From: Priapulus caudatus
Lineage: Eukaryota > Priapulida > Priapulimorpha > Priapulimorphida > Priapulidae
Length of the DNA stretch: 41,184 nt
Direction: 5' to 3'
Assembly: GCF_000485595.1 (NCBI RefSeq)
Contig: NW_014577089.1
Location: 397,491-438,674, forward strand
Numbering within the stretch: the first letter of the stretch is position 1; each line of letters starts with the position of its first letter. Positions 18,901 through 31,772 of this stretch are shown here, one piece after another. The notes beneath the pieces were generated by a model. That model was not told where the DNA came from, made no database searches, and saw only the letters and a list, made by a program, of their open reading frames with translations. A program made the position numbers and the translations under genes.

Positions 18901-19393
18901 AACGCCATTACCGAACGCAGAAACCGGAGTGTGAGAGTCTAAATCAACCGACCTATGGAAAGCAGTCAGCGTTCGGAACGACGAGGCGAGGAACTTGATT
19001 GTCGCGACGCTAAAGTGGGGGCCTGGTTCGGCAAGCTGCCACTTCCTACCGAGTGGGACTAGCATAAAAGAATGCAGGCATGGGACATCGGCCGACGGTC
19101 CCCATCCAGCCGGTGCGGATAGTTGATGGCAACATGACTCGCTAGGTGTACAAAGCTGGCGGGAACATCCGAGGTAACACTGCGACAACTGTTCGTTATT
19201 GCACGGCAGCACTGCGTCTCACAGATAAAGATGGCTTTGCTAAAAAAATTAAACTAAGCCGACAGATGACGCGCTGTCGACTAAAAGGACAGCTGGACAA
19301 GCAAGGAAGCTAAAACGGGAAATTTACGATACGCACAATGCACGTAGTGAAGAGAAAAAGATACGTGAAGTAGAGTTACAATAACGAGGTGGT

Positions 19394-19460
19394 GTGGTGT
19401 GTGTGTGTGTGTTGTCGTGTGTGTGTGTGTGTGTGTGTGTAGTGGGTGTGTGTGTGTTTG
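19394..19460. repeat. (GT)n microsatellite
   Basis: Almost pure GT dinucleotides with single-base interruptions. No equivalent in this orientation is seen in copy B. Confidence 0.85.
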
Positions 19461-20239
19461 TGGGTGCTGCGTGCTTCTCGTTACGCTGGCCACGTACGTA
19501 TCAGTGCGTTGCATGTTCCTGTCTGATTCTACGCTCTGTGCTCGCAGGCATCCTGACGATCCTATACTATCGCGTCAACCTGTCCTTATCTCAAGAGTAC
19601 GCTCTGTGTCTCCACGTTCTGTTACTTGCATCCCGTCCTCGAGTTACCAGTCTTTCCTCTGTTCTCTTGTCCGCCCCTCAGCGCGAGACGCTGCTATTTC
19701 CTCAGTGTGGGTGTGGGGCGTGCGCGATTCCTGTCTAGCGTACTGAAGTGGGGAGACTTAATTGTTCCCCAAGATATGTCAAGTAAGAACTTCCGTCTTA
19801 AGTAGCGCGCCACGTACCGATCAAATCACGTCACACATCACACGCGCACAGACGCAGACACATATAAACCCACGTCATGTTATGCCCGTAGAGCGATCCA
19901 GAATCCCGGAGACAGGCTAAACAACATCTTCGTGTACACATTATTATCTCAGCCATTCCGCGAATAATCAGTACTACGGCGTAACAGGACAGTTAGCGCA
20001 CAATGCGGTTGTCCGCGTTATATATGTTAGGGCAAGATCGTATTCACGAACTGGGAGTGCAGCCGTGATTGCTACGACAATGGCCTGTAAATTGGCGGCT
20101 CGCCCGAGTAGATCACCATATACATACACTAAGCATCATATTTCATTATCCTCGGCGCCCGCGAGCATGAGCCATACATGATTGTGCTCGCGCAGACGCT
20201 GCTAATCTAAAACAACTCGTATATTATATCGTAATTGCT

Positions 20240-20325
20240 GTTGTGTGTGTGCTGTGTGTGTGTGTGGGTGTGTGTTGTGTGGTGTGTGTGTATGTGTGTG
20301 TGTGCGCGCGCGCGTGTGTGTGGTG
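20240..20325. repeat. (GT)n / GCGC microsatellite
   Basis: GT dinucleotides with a short GCGCGCGCG block. Part of the extra ~2.9 kb found only in the left arm. Confidence 0.85.
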
Positions 20326-23300
20326 ATGAACGTCGCTATCGCCTATATGGCCCTAAATGTGTTTTATGGAGAGGGTGGTGCGGTTGCTGGTCTGTGCGGG
20401 AGCTTGCTTGTGTCGCTATTTTGGTTATGCTGTACAGATGGAGCGCGAGATGGACAGTGCATGTGCGTGAGTGCATGTTCGTGTTTTGTATGTGGTGTCT
20501 GTCTCCAAATATTACGCTCGAACCTCGAGCCGCCGGATCTGTCGAATGGTGCAAACGAACGACAGAATCGAGTCGAGCGAGTTATGATGTCCGCAGTATC
20601 TTTGCCATGACTGATCGAACGCGCGCAGGCATAGGGCCTCGATCCGCTGAGACATTTGGCCTGCTGCGTGGCAGTACCCGCGCCGGGTCGCCGATTTCTC
20701 CCCTACCACTGCACTGGCGCAGGTGGAGGCATGCATACGACAGTCCCACGTCTCTTAATACATCGGTATCGTCGTAACGGTTGTCGCTCGGTAGCGAGTG
20801 AAGTGACTTAACTGGCACAATGGATAAAATACATATGATGATGATGATGATTTAACCGGAACGAAGCTCGATGATAGAGTAACGGGACGATGCCGAGTGA
20901 TGATGAATGATGATGTCATGATAATAATAAGTAATAATAACAACACACAACAAACACACGCAAACATATAGACGACGTCAAATGTCTATAAACATAGCAC
21001 ATATGCACACCTGAGCATACTTTACTATCCCGCCCAACTAACCACACCTCGCCACTATACTCTCTAGCGTTCTTATATTCTATCTACTTACTTCTATTCT
21101 ATGCGCTCATGCTCTGAGTATCGTAGTTTAACTTCTTTTGCCTCACGCTCTGTCGTATCGCGAGCTCGCTCTATGCTACGTCATCTATCTGATCTCATCT
21201 ATTCGCAGTGAGTTCCCATCATAACAAACATATGGGTGCAATCCAAAGTCATCCTGAGCTGCTATAAGTCGTACTGCTTATCGCTACATGTCTATCACTG
21301 ATTTAGCGTCACGTAGACATATACTATATCATGCTATAGAAGAGCCTATATATCCTATATAAGAATCTAATATCCATCCGTCATACTGATTATGTGCTGC
21401 TCGCATTCTATAGATTTATATTCATTACGCTGACCGCCACTTATGCGTCTCTTACAAGTCTTTCGCATAACCTTACACAAGTATAATACATACCCTATAT
21501 AATATGTCTATCCTGTTCTCACTAGTAACAGCATAGGAATTTATATATTCATCATTAATTTAATTTATTAACATTTCGGCTATCGATCTAATCTAATCTA
21601 TTAGCGTATTCCTAAAGTCGTCTGGAGTTCCCTACAGCCTTTGTCTATTCCCAAGTCATTCGGTCGGCTAATGAGTTTAGTCTATTCAGATGAACACTTT
21701 CGAGCACATACCCATGTCCATATGTAATAATACATACCTATACGGCTCATTAACTTTCTCTTCATTGCCCAACATTAATCTGATCGTAAGGATATATTAT
21801 AATACTATATTAATTAACCCTACTTATCTAATCTCACCGCATCTCCACACATCTATCATCCGCATGCTTCTAAATGTGTGTCGAATCGTCAGAGGTTTAT
21901 ATACATGCATAGGGAAAGTAACGTAGTACCAGTCGCAGAAGTCGAGCCCGTTTGGCTATAATATATGTGTGTATTAATGTTTGAGCATGTGTGTATCCCG
22001 ATATACATATTATATATATATATATCCATATAATATATATATAATATTATATGTCAATAACTAATAGTAATAATAATATATCTAATATATCGCTTGTATA
22101 TGATCCAAAAAGATCACGCTATAGGTGTTGAATCATAACCTAGTAGAGGCGTCCATAACTGCAAGGCCTGAATAAAGCATCAAAACGAACTAATTTAAAA
22201 AATCACGCAACTGTTACTGGTGCACCTAACAAAACATGACATCTTTATTCATGATAAATAAACACAGATTCCTCCTCTCTTATGCTAAACCGCACTCGAA
22301 AGAACTCTTGCACAGCTCTAGATTGCCAATATTCTGCTAAGTATTTTGTCTTGTAACATCAATTTATCAGTACCACAAAAAAACACCCCGGTAATTCCCA
22401 TGTAGAGCTACGCCACCTATGTTGATACGCATGTCAAGATATATACACACACACAAAGAAATGAGTATTATGTATGCTAGCTCTAATGCTTTGCATAGAG
22501 CGTACCACATCTCACGAGGCATACTATACTTGCGTGCATAAATGGCAAATTATTGCACCTGCAGTATTTAGTTCGGACGAAAAAAAATGCTCACAAATAA
22601 GGCCTTTTCTAGAGACGAAACAGTCTGTCGGACATACGGTAGCGAGACAATTCGGAGCACAGTGTATATACATGAGTGCGGCAGGCACTGCTATTGGCAG
22701 ACAAACATCGGCTTTAGTGGACAGTAGAGATCGTGGGTTATCGTATAATCACATGGTCTTCGATATCTTTGAGAGGCGGCCTGCTCGACTTTTTGAGACT
22801 GAATGCAAACCGAAAATCATGAAATCCTCGCCATGTCCCAAGACCTATTTTTTTATGATAATTAATATTTTTTAAATCGAAATTCCTGATGGTCGGGTGA
22901 CTAAAATCCGCGAATCCGACCGACAAAAAAACTGTAAAGGCATAGATCGTCTTTATTTTAAAATATATACTTTTGGTATTGTTTCATATTTTATAGATTG
23001 ATATAAATCATCTAGCACTATATATATTTAGTGTGAATAGATTTAGTGATTAAGTAACTCTCTGTACATATCTCACTCTCGTTGTTTAAGTCTATGTGAG
23101 TATCTCGGCCTAAGTATATAATTATGAAGTATCAATAAACATGCAATCACGCCACCTCTTTTCCGCGTTTCGGGTTTTCCATATGGACTTCAATATTGCG
23201 TTGTACGCGCAGTGGTAATCTCGGGGGATAGCTCAATACTAAGTATGGCGCCAGAGTAACATGGCGGGCGAAGAAACATATTCTAGTAATACCAAAAGTT

Positions 23301-24017
23301 ATATGGCTGAGATTGCTGGCCGAATCACGCTTACGGATAGGCAGCACACATGACTTATAATGTCTCGCGAACTCTATGCAAAGTGACTCCCATTCTCTGA
23401 CTGAAACCTAAACCCTAACCCGTCAACGATAAACCTTAGAGCCCCTAACCTTCAAAAACCCTAATGAGACATTAAGTCAACAACTAAATACATTTTCATA
23501 TTTAAAAAAAACATCACCATCTCGCCAGGTTAAGACGCCGCTGTTATTGCCAAGTACAAGAGATATATTACCGCGAAGCGCGATACCGAACGATTGATTC
23601 AAGTGCCCGGTGCAGGAGTAATGTCCTCCCTTGTAAGCAAAAAATGATATGCTGGAACATTAGCAGATTATAGTCGCTATGTGAATCTAATGACGAGCAT
23701 ACATTCTAAAGCGCATGTATAGACTAGGCACAGGAATCACTGGATGTTTCTAATCGTACATATTCAAACAAAGGCTAAGTCAAAGATGCCAAATGAGAAA
23801 TAGTTTTATTTGAGATATTACAGAGTTATTCATCTAGATATCTCAGAGGTGAGAGGTTTCTTGTATGGAACGGGTGTCAGGCCCCGCCCTGTTCAGACAA
23901 TCAGCGTCGCCCACAGCCCCTCGTCGGGCTAGTAGTCCTCGTGTAGCCTCAGCTGTATAGTTTATACACCAATGGCAATGCCGACATTTTACATCCTTAC
24001 GTTTTTTATTTTCACAG

Positions 24018-27000
24018 CTGTTACATTTCTGCCAACGCATTTACAAATAAGTGACAGTGATGTAAAGATAAAATTCAACAAATCGGCACACCAACACTGG
24101 CTTTCAAGTTAAGCAGTGGTTTTGTATTGTTGACAGTGGATCTGCCAGAGGCCACTGCGGGGCCTTATATTGGTAGGTTAGCATTAATGGTAAAATACTG
24201 AGTAATCGAGTTGTAAGGCGCAGTGAAATGTTTAGGCATATATAATGTATCATCGATGTAACTATAGAACCACCGTTAAAGTCGTATTGTGAAATTACAT
24301 GCAACCATTCTTTTTGTTTACTTTGTTTTTCTGTCCAAAACATTGGGGAATTTATACACTCTAACTTTCCCAGCTTCTCAGACAGTGAAAAGAAAGTCAT
24401 TGAGATCACCCATATCTCCTCGGGAACTATGGCAGGTGGTGCTGCAGATCTGATTCTTTCTGGAACCCTGGAGTTCATGGCGAAAGCAATGCAGGTGAGG
24501 CACAACCATGAAATTCTCAGCAGAATGCGAGTAAACATCGCGATTATCAAGATAAAAACCTTTCAAAGTATTCTCCGAGGTTGTTTATGAGTTATTAAGT
24601 ACTCGGTGTTAAAAAAAGAGACTGTCACGCTTGGATGATACCCCATCGACCTAATTTATGTAATGCATATATATTATCTTTCAGAATATATGACTTCGAA
24701 CAAGGAGATCCATATCTGTAGCTGCAGCTTCCTAAGCTATTGGCAAATATGGTATATGGTACAAAGGAATGGGACCTTTCCGATCGGCCACAATGATTGT
24801 TGGATGGGACAAACAAGTATGATAAACGAAGATTAACAAATTTAACAAAATGAAACAAATTCTGCAACAAGTATTTATTCTTTAATAATAAATGTACTTT
24901 GCTTACCATATGAAAAAGCACGATGGGCATTATTCAGCGGTACTGGAATTCGGACCATTGAATTTTAAGCACTGTTTGTGGCGAACTTTGTTCTTTGTAA
25001 TGAGAAAGCAATTGGTGCAGAGTTGGTTGTGACAAGTAGCAATTCTAAGAAACAATAACGAGTTTAAAGGGATCGTTACTCTAGGTTCTAATTTACTCTA
25101 GGTAAAACTTTACGCTACATAAAAAAGTTTCAATGTTAATCACCATTAGAAATATTATAAAAAATGTTTTAAAAACTAACGACTACAGTTTGATTACAAC
25201 GACGGTGGCAGCCACTCAACAGCGCAACGATCTGATAAAGTGCGCAACAACACTTTCAAGCCAAGGGCTACAGACACAAGAGGGTGTTCTATTTAATTAA
25301 TTTAAAGCCAGAATGTAATATCTTAAAAACGACATATAGTCTTCAGTATAATATGGATAGAAGTTTGCCCCTAAATGAATATCGTTGAGTAAACTAGCCT
25401 TGAGGTATAAACTATACATTGGCAGCGTTGTGATTAGCGCCTCCAGTCTGTACGTATGGCAAAATAAATGTCAAATACGCAAGCTTTTCTTCGGGGTGGC
25501 AGCACCGGTTGCGGGTCGTCATGGCGGCCGTTACAAAAATTTCGTAGCGTTGATGGTGTAATTAATTTAACAATAAATTAGTAATACTGGTAACAAATAC
25601 GTGTGGTATGATACGACGATTTGTTATATAGTAATGTCACGTGTATGCCAGTAAAATTCCTAGAGTTATAATCCCTTTAAACAGATGAAGCTACTGTATC
25701 ATTTATTTTTCATTACTCTTTTTCAATGATTGAAGTTCTATAATTATTGAGATTGTAAGATTTATCACTATTGGGTTTGATGTTAGCATAGGCAAATTTC
25801 AATGTTAAATGTCCACAATACAAAAAATTCGAATATTCTCGTGGTAATTAAAGTTTTCACGAGATCATGGTTGGTCAGTGAAGAATGAGTGTTGCTGGTG
25901 ATTTGTGTTACACAGGGCCACCGGTCTTGTAATCTATGTGGACAGTGATGGTACCAGGCTTCACCAACCCGATATTGTCTCTGTGGGGATCTGCTCAACG
26001 TAATCATATGGCGTGTTAGACAGTGGCTACGAGCCTAGACATAGACAGTCGGACGATGCCATTGATCCTCCCCGCAGGCCATCTATCACGCCACACCACC
26101 GCGAATGCTTACAGTGGTGGTGTCCGTCAACCGTAAGTGTTTAGAAGGAATCACCAACTTGCTGTTTGTTGAACAGGCGATGCTCGCTGTGATCTACTGG
26201 GGTGTACATTAAAAACAAATGCATATATATGAACAGTATCAAAATGATGTATCCATGCATATCAATGTATTATATGTATGTAGCGCGAAAAAAAAACTCT
26301 GTGAAAATAACTGGGTATCTGATATAGAATGATTGAACGCAACATACCCAGACCGCGTATAACGCCCTCTCCACAACTGATAGGCAGTTAATAAGTGCTG
26401 GTCAGCCACAGTACACCTCGCTTCATTAGGAGTAAGACGACTGGGACTCCTACAGCTCAGTTTACTGTGACTAACACGACTTGGCAAAAACACAGCATGT
26501 CACCAAGCTGCCAGTGAAATGGAAACAGACTAAAGAAGCCAGCTGTTAAAGTTTGGATGCTGGGGCACGTGAGGTGACACATTGGTGAACTGAGGCCCAC
26601 TAGCAGGTTGATTGGACTCGCCCATGAAGCCTACTGTAATCAACAACGAACATACAAGAATAATGAGCAGTACAGCGCTAAAGTCCTATCAGGGACTTAA
26701 ATTCACATTTCTGCTGCAAGCGCAGGCAAACAAAAAGGACTAATCCGCAGAAGAATAGGTCCATTATCAGAAACTAACTGCTGGTATTGGTGCATACACT
26801 CCCCCTTATAGGTGATCAGAATGAATTCTCGCGCTTATCCATACACTACATATGAGACCATAGGCCGGTACCAGACTGGTGACATATGACATTCAACCCG
26901 AGTTCTGCAAACAATAACGATAGCTCCACGATATAGAATCGACAGATGAATTTCAGCGTGTATGTTTTTACTTCTGGTGTGAGAGAGAATCTGCCAAAGT

Positions 27001-27418
27001 GCGAAATTCCACTTTAAAAGTCGGCATATATTTGCGGGCTATTCAATCAAGAAGAATGCATACATGCGACAATGGTTTGCAAACCTGTGTATAATTGCCA
27101 TCGCGAGAGAGCAACGTTGGAGTCTACGCCTGAGTTCTTTCACAAATACGTAACAAACGTCGAAACTGAAACTTGTTACCTTAATTAACTAACTGAGGGG
27201 CCCATATATATTTTTGAATGCATAGTTACATGCTTGTTTTCTATATAGCAGAACAGTCGGCCCGAGTATACTATAAGCACGGTACTGGAAAATGTTTGTT
27301 TGGCAATTTTCAAGTGTACAACAGTGCGCAAGAGCCGGCTGGTTAAAGTGTCACAGGCATGGATCATGAGGACCTGCACTTCAAGTACAGGAGGAGAAAA
27401 CTGAAGAAACATGCATAG
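24018..27418 (+). pseudogene. PSMB5: PSMB5 left-arm copy, all five exons present but frameshifted
   Basis: The exons correspond one-to-one with the intact minus-strand gene at 33,222-36,406. They are 24,018-24,172 (catalytic N-terminus region), about 24,371-24,495 (MAGGAAD motif readable), about 24,685-24,816 (GWDKQ end), about 25,915-26,131 (SGG end) and about 27,316-27,418 (EEKLKKHA-type tail and TAG). Splice-site sequences (TTTTCACAG, GGTAGGTTAG, CAGGTGAG) are kept. The Gly-Thr-Thr-Thr start of mature beta-5 is destroyed by indels, and each exon contains one or more frame changes. Intron sequence is disturbed to the same degree, which argues for sequence error rather than relaxed selection. 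If real, it would encode no active subunit. Confidence 0.8.
25064..25680. mobile_element. TTAA-flanked MITE in PSMB5 intron, left-arm copy
   Basis: Starts TTAAAGGGATCG and ends ATCCCTTTAA, with inverted CTCTAGG / CCTAGAG words near both ends. It is the inverted counterpart of 34,829-35,423. There is no ORF of note. Confidence 0.7.
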
Positions 27419-28049
27419 TCCGTACTAACTAAAAAGGAAACAGATGCACCTATCTGATGGCTAGTAGTAACTAAATAGCTAACGGACAATCGCCCTTGAT
27501 CCACTGTAAATCCGAGTTTTTTTCACACTGCAAAAAATATTATACAAATTAAAGCATCCTTTCTGTCAGATCATTTGTTTTTGTGCCGGACCCCAAAAAA
27601 ACTAAAAGGTAAAAAAGTTGGGATAAAAGTACTCGCAGTTTATGGCCTTTCTCTACAGTGATGTTGGTAAAAAAATTGACACCAAGTGTTGGTCAATTGA
27701 GTGGCTACTGATCAGCATCTAATAAATAACTCTACCAATGCATACACGTCAAGATATATAAAAGAAACTCAGTGTTCAAGACATTTTTGTAATGGACTCA
27801 TGAAGATCTTTCATGCTCTCTAGAATTCCGGTCCCTCGATATGAGTGTTGTAATGAACCTCGCGTGTCTATATAATCCATCAATTTGTAGATGCCAAACA
27901 TTCATCTTGCGATAATACAGTGTAAATATAACAAAAGTACTGTAAACAGTAATGAGCCACTAGTTTTTACCTCTAACCCAACAAATCTTCACTTTAATAT
28001 TAAAAATGGTGATCAGTGAGTGCAGAGCATTATCACGCAGCCAGATATA

Positions 28050-28074
28050 NNNNNNNNNNNNNNNNNNNNNNNNN
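28050..28074. other. Assembly gap (25 N)
   Basis: Run of 25 N between the left arm and copy B. Sequence left of it (27,930-28,049) has no counterpart in the right arm. Sequence right of it begins within a few bases of the R/intergenic junction as placed in copy C (40,080). Confidence 0.99.
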
Positions 28075-29090
28075 AAGTACACGAACAAGCCACCTCCTAG
28101 TTGGAGCTGCACTTCTATAATATATATGCGCCGTATATGACAACCTATTGCGTGGAACTTACTTTAATCTGAACTTTAATCATTTATCGTAACGTGCAGG
28201 TGCCGCTATTAATGTCCTGTCGCGGCCACAACTTACGAATATATCAAGTTGTTAACCTAAATGGGTTAATGCGTAAATATAAACATTCAAGAAAATGGTC
28301 TTGTCTTTCATTCACATTTGGTCAGACCAATTGAAAAATCACTTCGTTACTTCGGCTATTTCCCCCAATGTTCAAATATAGTCTGCCGCCATCTATGGTC
28401 TGGTGTAATCCTTAATTATTCTCCGAGTGAACCTGACAATTACCGGAAGTGAATTTCATTGACCGGGCGCCGATCGAATGAATATGTGCCAAACATATGA
28501 GAGTTCTCTTACTAGATGAATTTGCCATGAAAAAAAGTTGCTGAACGCCGAGATCAAGTTTTGGACAGCGATATTGACAAACAGAGGTCTGCTAACTTGA
28601 CTATTTTTGGGTCGGATATACCCCGTCACGCCCTCAGTGCTACCTCGTTCACCTATCCAAATGCCACAACAAAATTAGAACACATTTTTATAAGGCGTGA
28701 CTGCAGCGATAAACCTGCCCCTCAGATATTCCGTCTTTTTTGCGGAACTTCTAAATCAGCCGCCACAACATCCGCCCTTGTTCTGTGACTACCCTACTGC
28801 CCTCTCGCGGCAATATTATTTGCATTTGCGTGCCTCCCCCCTTCCAGCCTGCCCGCCTTAGCTGCCGCAATCTGTCTTGGCTGCTGCGTGATTAAGGGGG
28901 GTGAATACAATTGCGTCATATACAGTGCCCTCCTTTTCCACTGCCTTTCGCTGACTGCGTCCGGCACCACTCTGTCTATCGCTGTGTAGCCGTTAGTGGG
29001 GTGACAGTGTTCGGTAGGCAGCACGTTTATGATGAGAACACACAAACTACATCATAATAGTATATCTAGGCCTATTTAATATATAGGCCT

Positions 29091-29117
29091 AAGGGTTAGG
29101 GTTGAGGGTCAGGGTAT
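29091..29117. repeat. Degenerate telomere-like tract, copy B
   Basis: AAGGGTTAGGGTTGAGGGTC, i.e. about four TTAGGG-like units with variants. Counterparts are at 17,885 and, inverted, at 39,097-39,120. Confidence 0.65.
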
Positions 29118-30975
29118 TAAGCCACGCACATTTTTTACACTTTTCATGTGTTGGCATTCTCTGACCTTTTCCGTGTTCTTTCTCGCTTTTGCGGTGCACG
29201 CTGACGTCACACCGTCTTTCCACAGACACACACAGAGACATACACACACACGACGACACACGCACGCACTCACGCTCGCACGCACTCATTCCCGCACGTA
29301 CCCCACACACAGCACTCGACATGAGTACCCCCATCGGCATCGAAGAACGGCGTAACGGACGATATGCCACTTCTGTTACTTGCATCCTGTTATACTTTTC
29401 CCGCAATTTTCCTATGTGGTCTATAAATGTGACTATGCAATCATACTACGTCCCATACCATCTATCACGCACAACACACACACACGCAAGACGCACACAT
29501 ATAGACACGTCATGTTCATTATGCAGTCCAGCTCTTTTCTTCGCTCCATGTGGCCATATAGTACTATGCGATACGTGCTACGTAGATACAAGACACCCAT
29601 ATTCATTCAGTCACTCGTCCCATACCATCTGCATGGGCTGCCAACTATAAATTCGCATCTCTAGAGTGTCTGGCTCGCACAGCTTTTCTATCCATACAGC
29701 GTCGCGCATTGAGTCGCAAAGACTTGCCCACTTCCCAAGTGGTATACGTACCTATACGGCACTTTCTCGCCAACATAAGGATATGATTATCATATATTAC
29801 ATCCTACTCCGATCTCACCATCCGATGTCAATGTGTGTGGTCAGCAGGCGGTCGTTTTATATACATGCATAGGGCAAGTCACGCAGTCGCCAGAGTCGCA
29901 GGCAGTTTGCTATATATATATATGTGTGTTTATGTTTTGCGACATGTGTGTATCAGCATCTACTACTTATATATATATATATATATTATATATATAAGAT
30001 ATATCTACTCTATCTCTGTATATATCGACAAGTCGCTTAGGTGTTGACAACAGTAGAGCGTGTCCATAGGCTGCACGCCATGAATAAGCATCAAACAGAT
30101 ATTAATTAAAAACTGACGCACACTGTTCACTGCGCTTACAAACATACACTTTATTCGGTTAAATAATACAAGTTCATCCTCTCATGCTCCGCTCGAACTT
30201 TTGCAGCTCGTATGATGCGAATTCTGCAAGTTTGTCTGAACATTTCTACACAACACAACACAACCGGGTCCCTGTGGCTAGCCAGCCTGACGGATGTCAC
30301 GAATACACAACAAGAAATTTTACTTCTTAATGCTTTCTAGACTCCAGGCATCTAACTTGCGGCATAATGGCCAAATTATTGCATCTAGTGACCGATTCGG
30401 CGGGAAAAAATGCCAAAAAGGCCTTTTCTAGAGACGAGATGTGCAACGTGAACAATTGCGGAAGCTTACTGTTGTACACCCATATAGCACAGTGCTTAAA
30501 CATAGTTGGCGCCCTTTTTGGCAGAAACATCGGCTTTTATTGGACCCATGTTTCTCATCTTTGGCGCCGCGACTTTGTTGAGAACGCTGCACCAGAATCA
30601 TGAATCTCGCCCGCCACCATTTGTCTCATTCCGGCTGTGACTCAATATCGCAATCGACGAACAAGTTTGTTTTTATTTAAAAAATCTTACTTTTGTGGTT
30701 TTAAGTTTTTAACTTTTGTTTTTCACATATTTTTTGTAACTTGTGATTGTTTAACTTTTACATATTTTTTAAATGTGCCGTGCCTTAAGTACCTCTATTA
30801 TGAGTATCAATAACTGCATCGCGAGTATTTTCCGTTTCGGAGTTTTCCATGTCTCAATGTGTGAGCCTGCGCAGAGTAACTGGCCGGTTTAAACAACTGT
30901 AACACTAAACGTGGGATGGTATGATGGGTTGGTCGCCGGGCAGACCTTACTCCCAAAACTCGACTCCGTTTCTGA

Positions 30976-31023
30976 CTAAACCCTAACCCTAACCTCACGA
31001 TACCTACCCTAACCTTAACCCTA
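30976..31023. repeat. Interstitial telomere-like repeat (CCCTAA), copy B
   Basis: CCCTAACCCTAACC followed by variant units to 31,023. It is the inverted counterpart of 36,856-36,907. Confidence 0.75.
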
Positions 31024-31482
31024 TAAATTAATTCACACTAATACATTTAATTTGAAACAAACCATCACCTCTCGCAGGTTAACGCGTGGCCGATACCGGA
31101 TTTCATTATGGCCGTAGCAGGGAGTAATGTCTCCCTTGTGCAAAACATCGATCTGCTGTGAGAATTAGAGTCTTTACTGTGCAATTAAGAGATACATTCT
31201 GCTTAGGAGCAGGCAAAACTGTGAGTTAACGTTCATATTTCAAGACAGGGCCAGTCAAAGATGGCAATTAGAAATAGTTTTATGTTGAGATATACAGGAG
31301 TTATTCATCTAGATCTTGCTGAGGTGATAGGTTGTTTGATTATGGAAGGGTGTCAGGCTGATTAGGACAATCAGTCGGCACAAGCTCGTCGGGCCTAAGT
31401 AGTTCGTACTACTCTCAGTACTGTATCTTTCTACCCATGCATGCCACATTTTTACATCCTTTCTGTTTTTATATTTTCACAG

Positions 31483-31627
31483 CCTGTTACATTTCTGCAG
31501 GCATTTAAATAATGACAGTTGATGCTTAAGATAAAATTTCAACCATGGCACAAGCAACACTGCGCTTTCAAGTATTAAGCGGTTGTATTTTTGCAGTGGA
31601 CTCAGAGCACTGCGGGTCCTTATATTG
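31483..31627 (+). pseudogene. PSMB5: PSMB5 first recognisable exon, isolated copy in block B
   Basis: The splice acceptor TTTTCACAG and donor GGTAGGTGTCAG are kept. The reading frame is broken between them, and the Gly-Thr-Thr-Thr motif is not readable in frame. No later PSMB5 exon follows, because the block ends about 145 bp downstream at the junction with R. A lone exon of this kind cannot make a protein. Confidence 0.75.
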
Positions 31628-31772
31628 GTAGGTGTCAGCATAATGGTAATATACTATATATGAATTGTTTTACGCGCCAGTGAATGTTAAGGGCATAATT
31701 AATTATCAGTGCATGTACTATAAACCACCAGTTAAAGCGTATTTGTGAAATTACAATGCACCCTTCTGTTTT

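Larger units (their letters stand above)
15960..24017. other. Left-arm intergenic block between RPL7 and PSMB5 (noisy copy)
   Basis: Collinear with copy B (28,075-31,480) and, inverted, with copy C (36,410-40,085). Anchors are 16,172 to 28,140, 16,355-16,510 to 28,320-28,470, 17,402 to 28,796, 17,885 to 29,091, 18,712 to 29,222, 19,849 to 29,482, 21,885 to 29,850, 22,155 to 30,062, 23,160 to 30,822 and 23,401 to 30,976. The part between 17,885 and 21,900 is about 4.0 kb here but only 1.1 kb in copy C. The extra material includes GT microsatellites at 19,394-19,460 and 20,240-20,325. The ORFs over these arrays are Cys/Val repeats and are not genes. No independent gene was recognised. Confidence 0.6.
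28075..31772. repeat. Copy B: partial intergenic block plus first recognisable PSMB5 exon
   Basis: Same orientation as the left arm and inverted relative to 36,128-40,085. Identity to copy C is high but broken by a small indel every few tens of bases. It lacks about 420 bp that copy C has between about 38,170 and 38,590. It ends inside the PSMB5 intron after the first recognisable exon at a TTTT run, where it passes directly into R in the opposite orientation. No gene other than the broken exon at 31,483-31,627 is present. The ORFs at 29,189-29,650 and 30,367-30,603 lie in repeats and are not conserved as frames in copy C. Confidence 0.8.

Noticed and set aside
20235-20777. 180-codon ORF starting with a Cys/Val repeat
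   Set aside because: Its N-terminus is a GT microsatellite and the rest has no counterpart in the other copies; sequence quality here is doubtful.
24018-27418. Left-arm PSMB5 as a true diverged paralogue or immunoproteasome-type subunit
   Set aside because: Residue changes come from frameshifts and not from substitutions, and introns match the right arm equally well.
29189-29650. 153-codon ORF in copy B
   Set aside because: It reads through CA repeats and is not open in the homologous 38.6-39.1 kb region.
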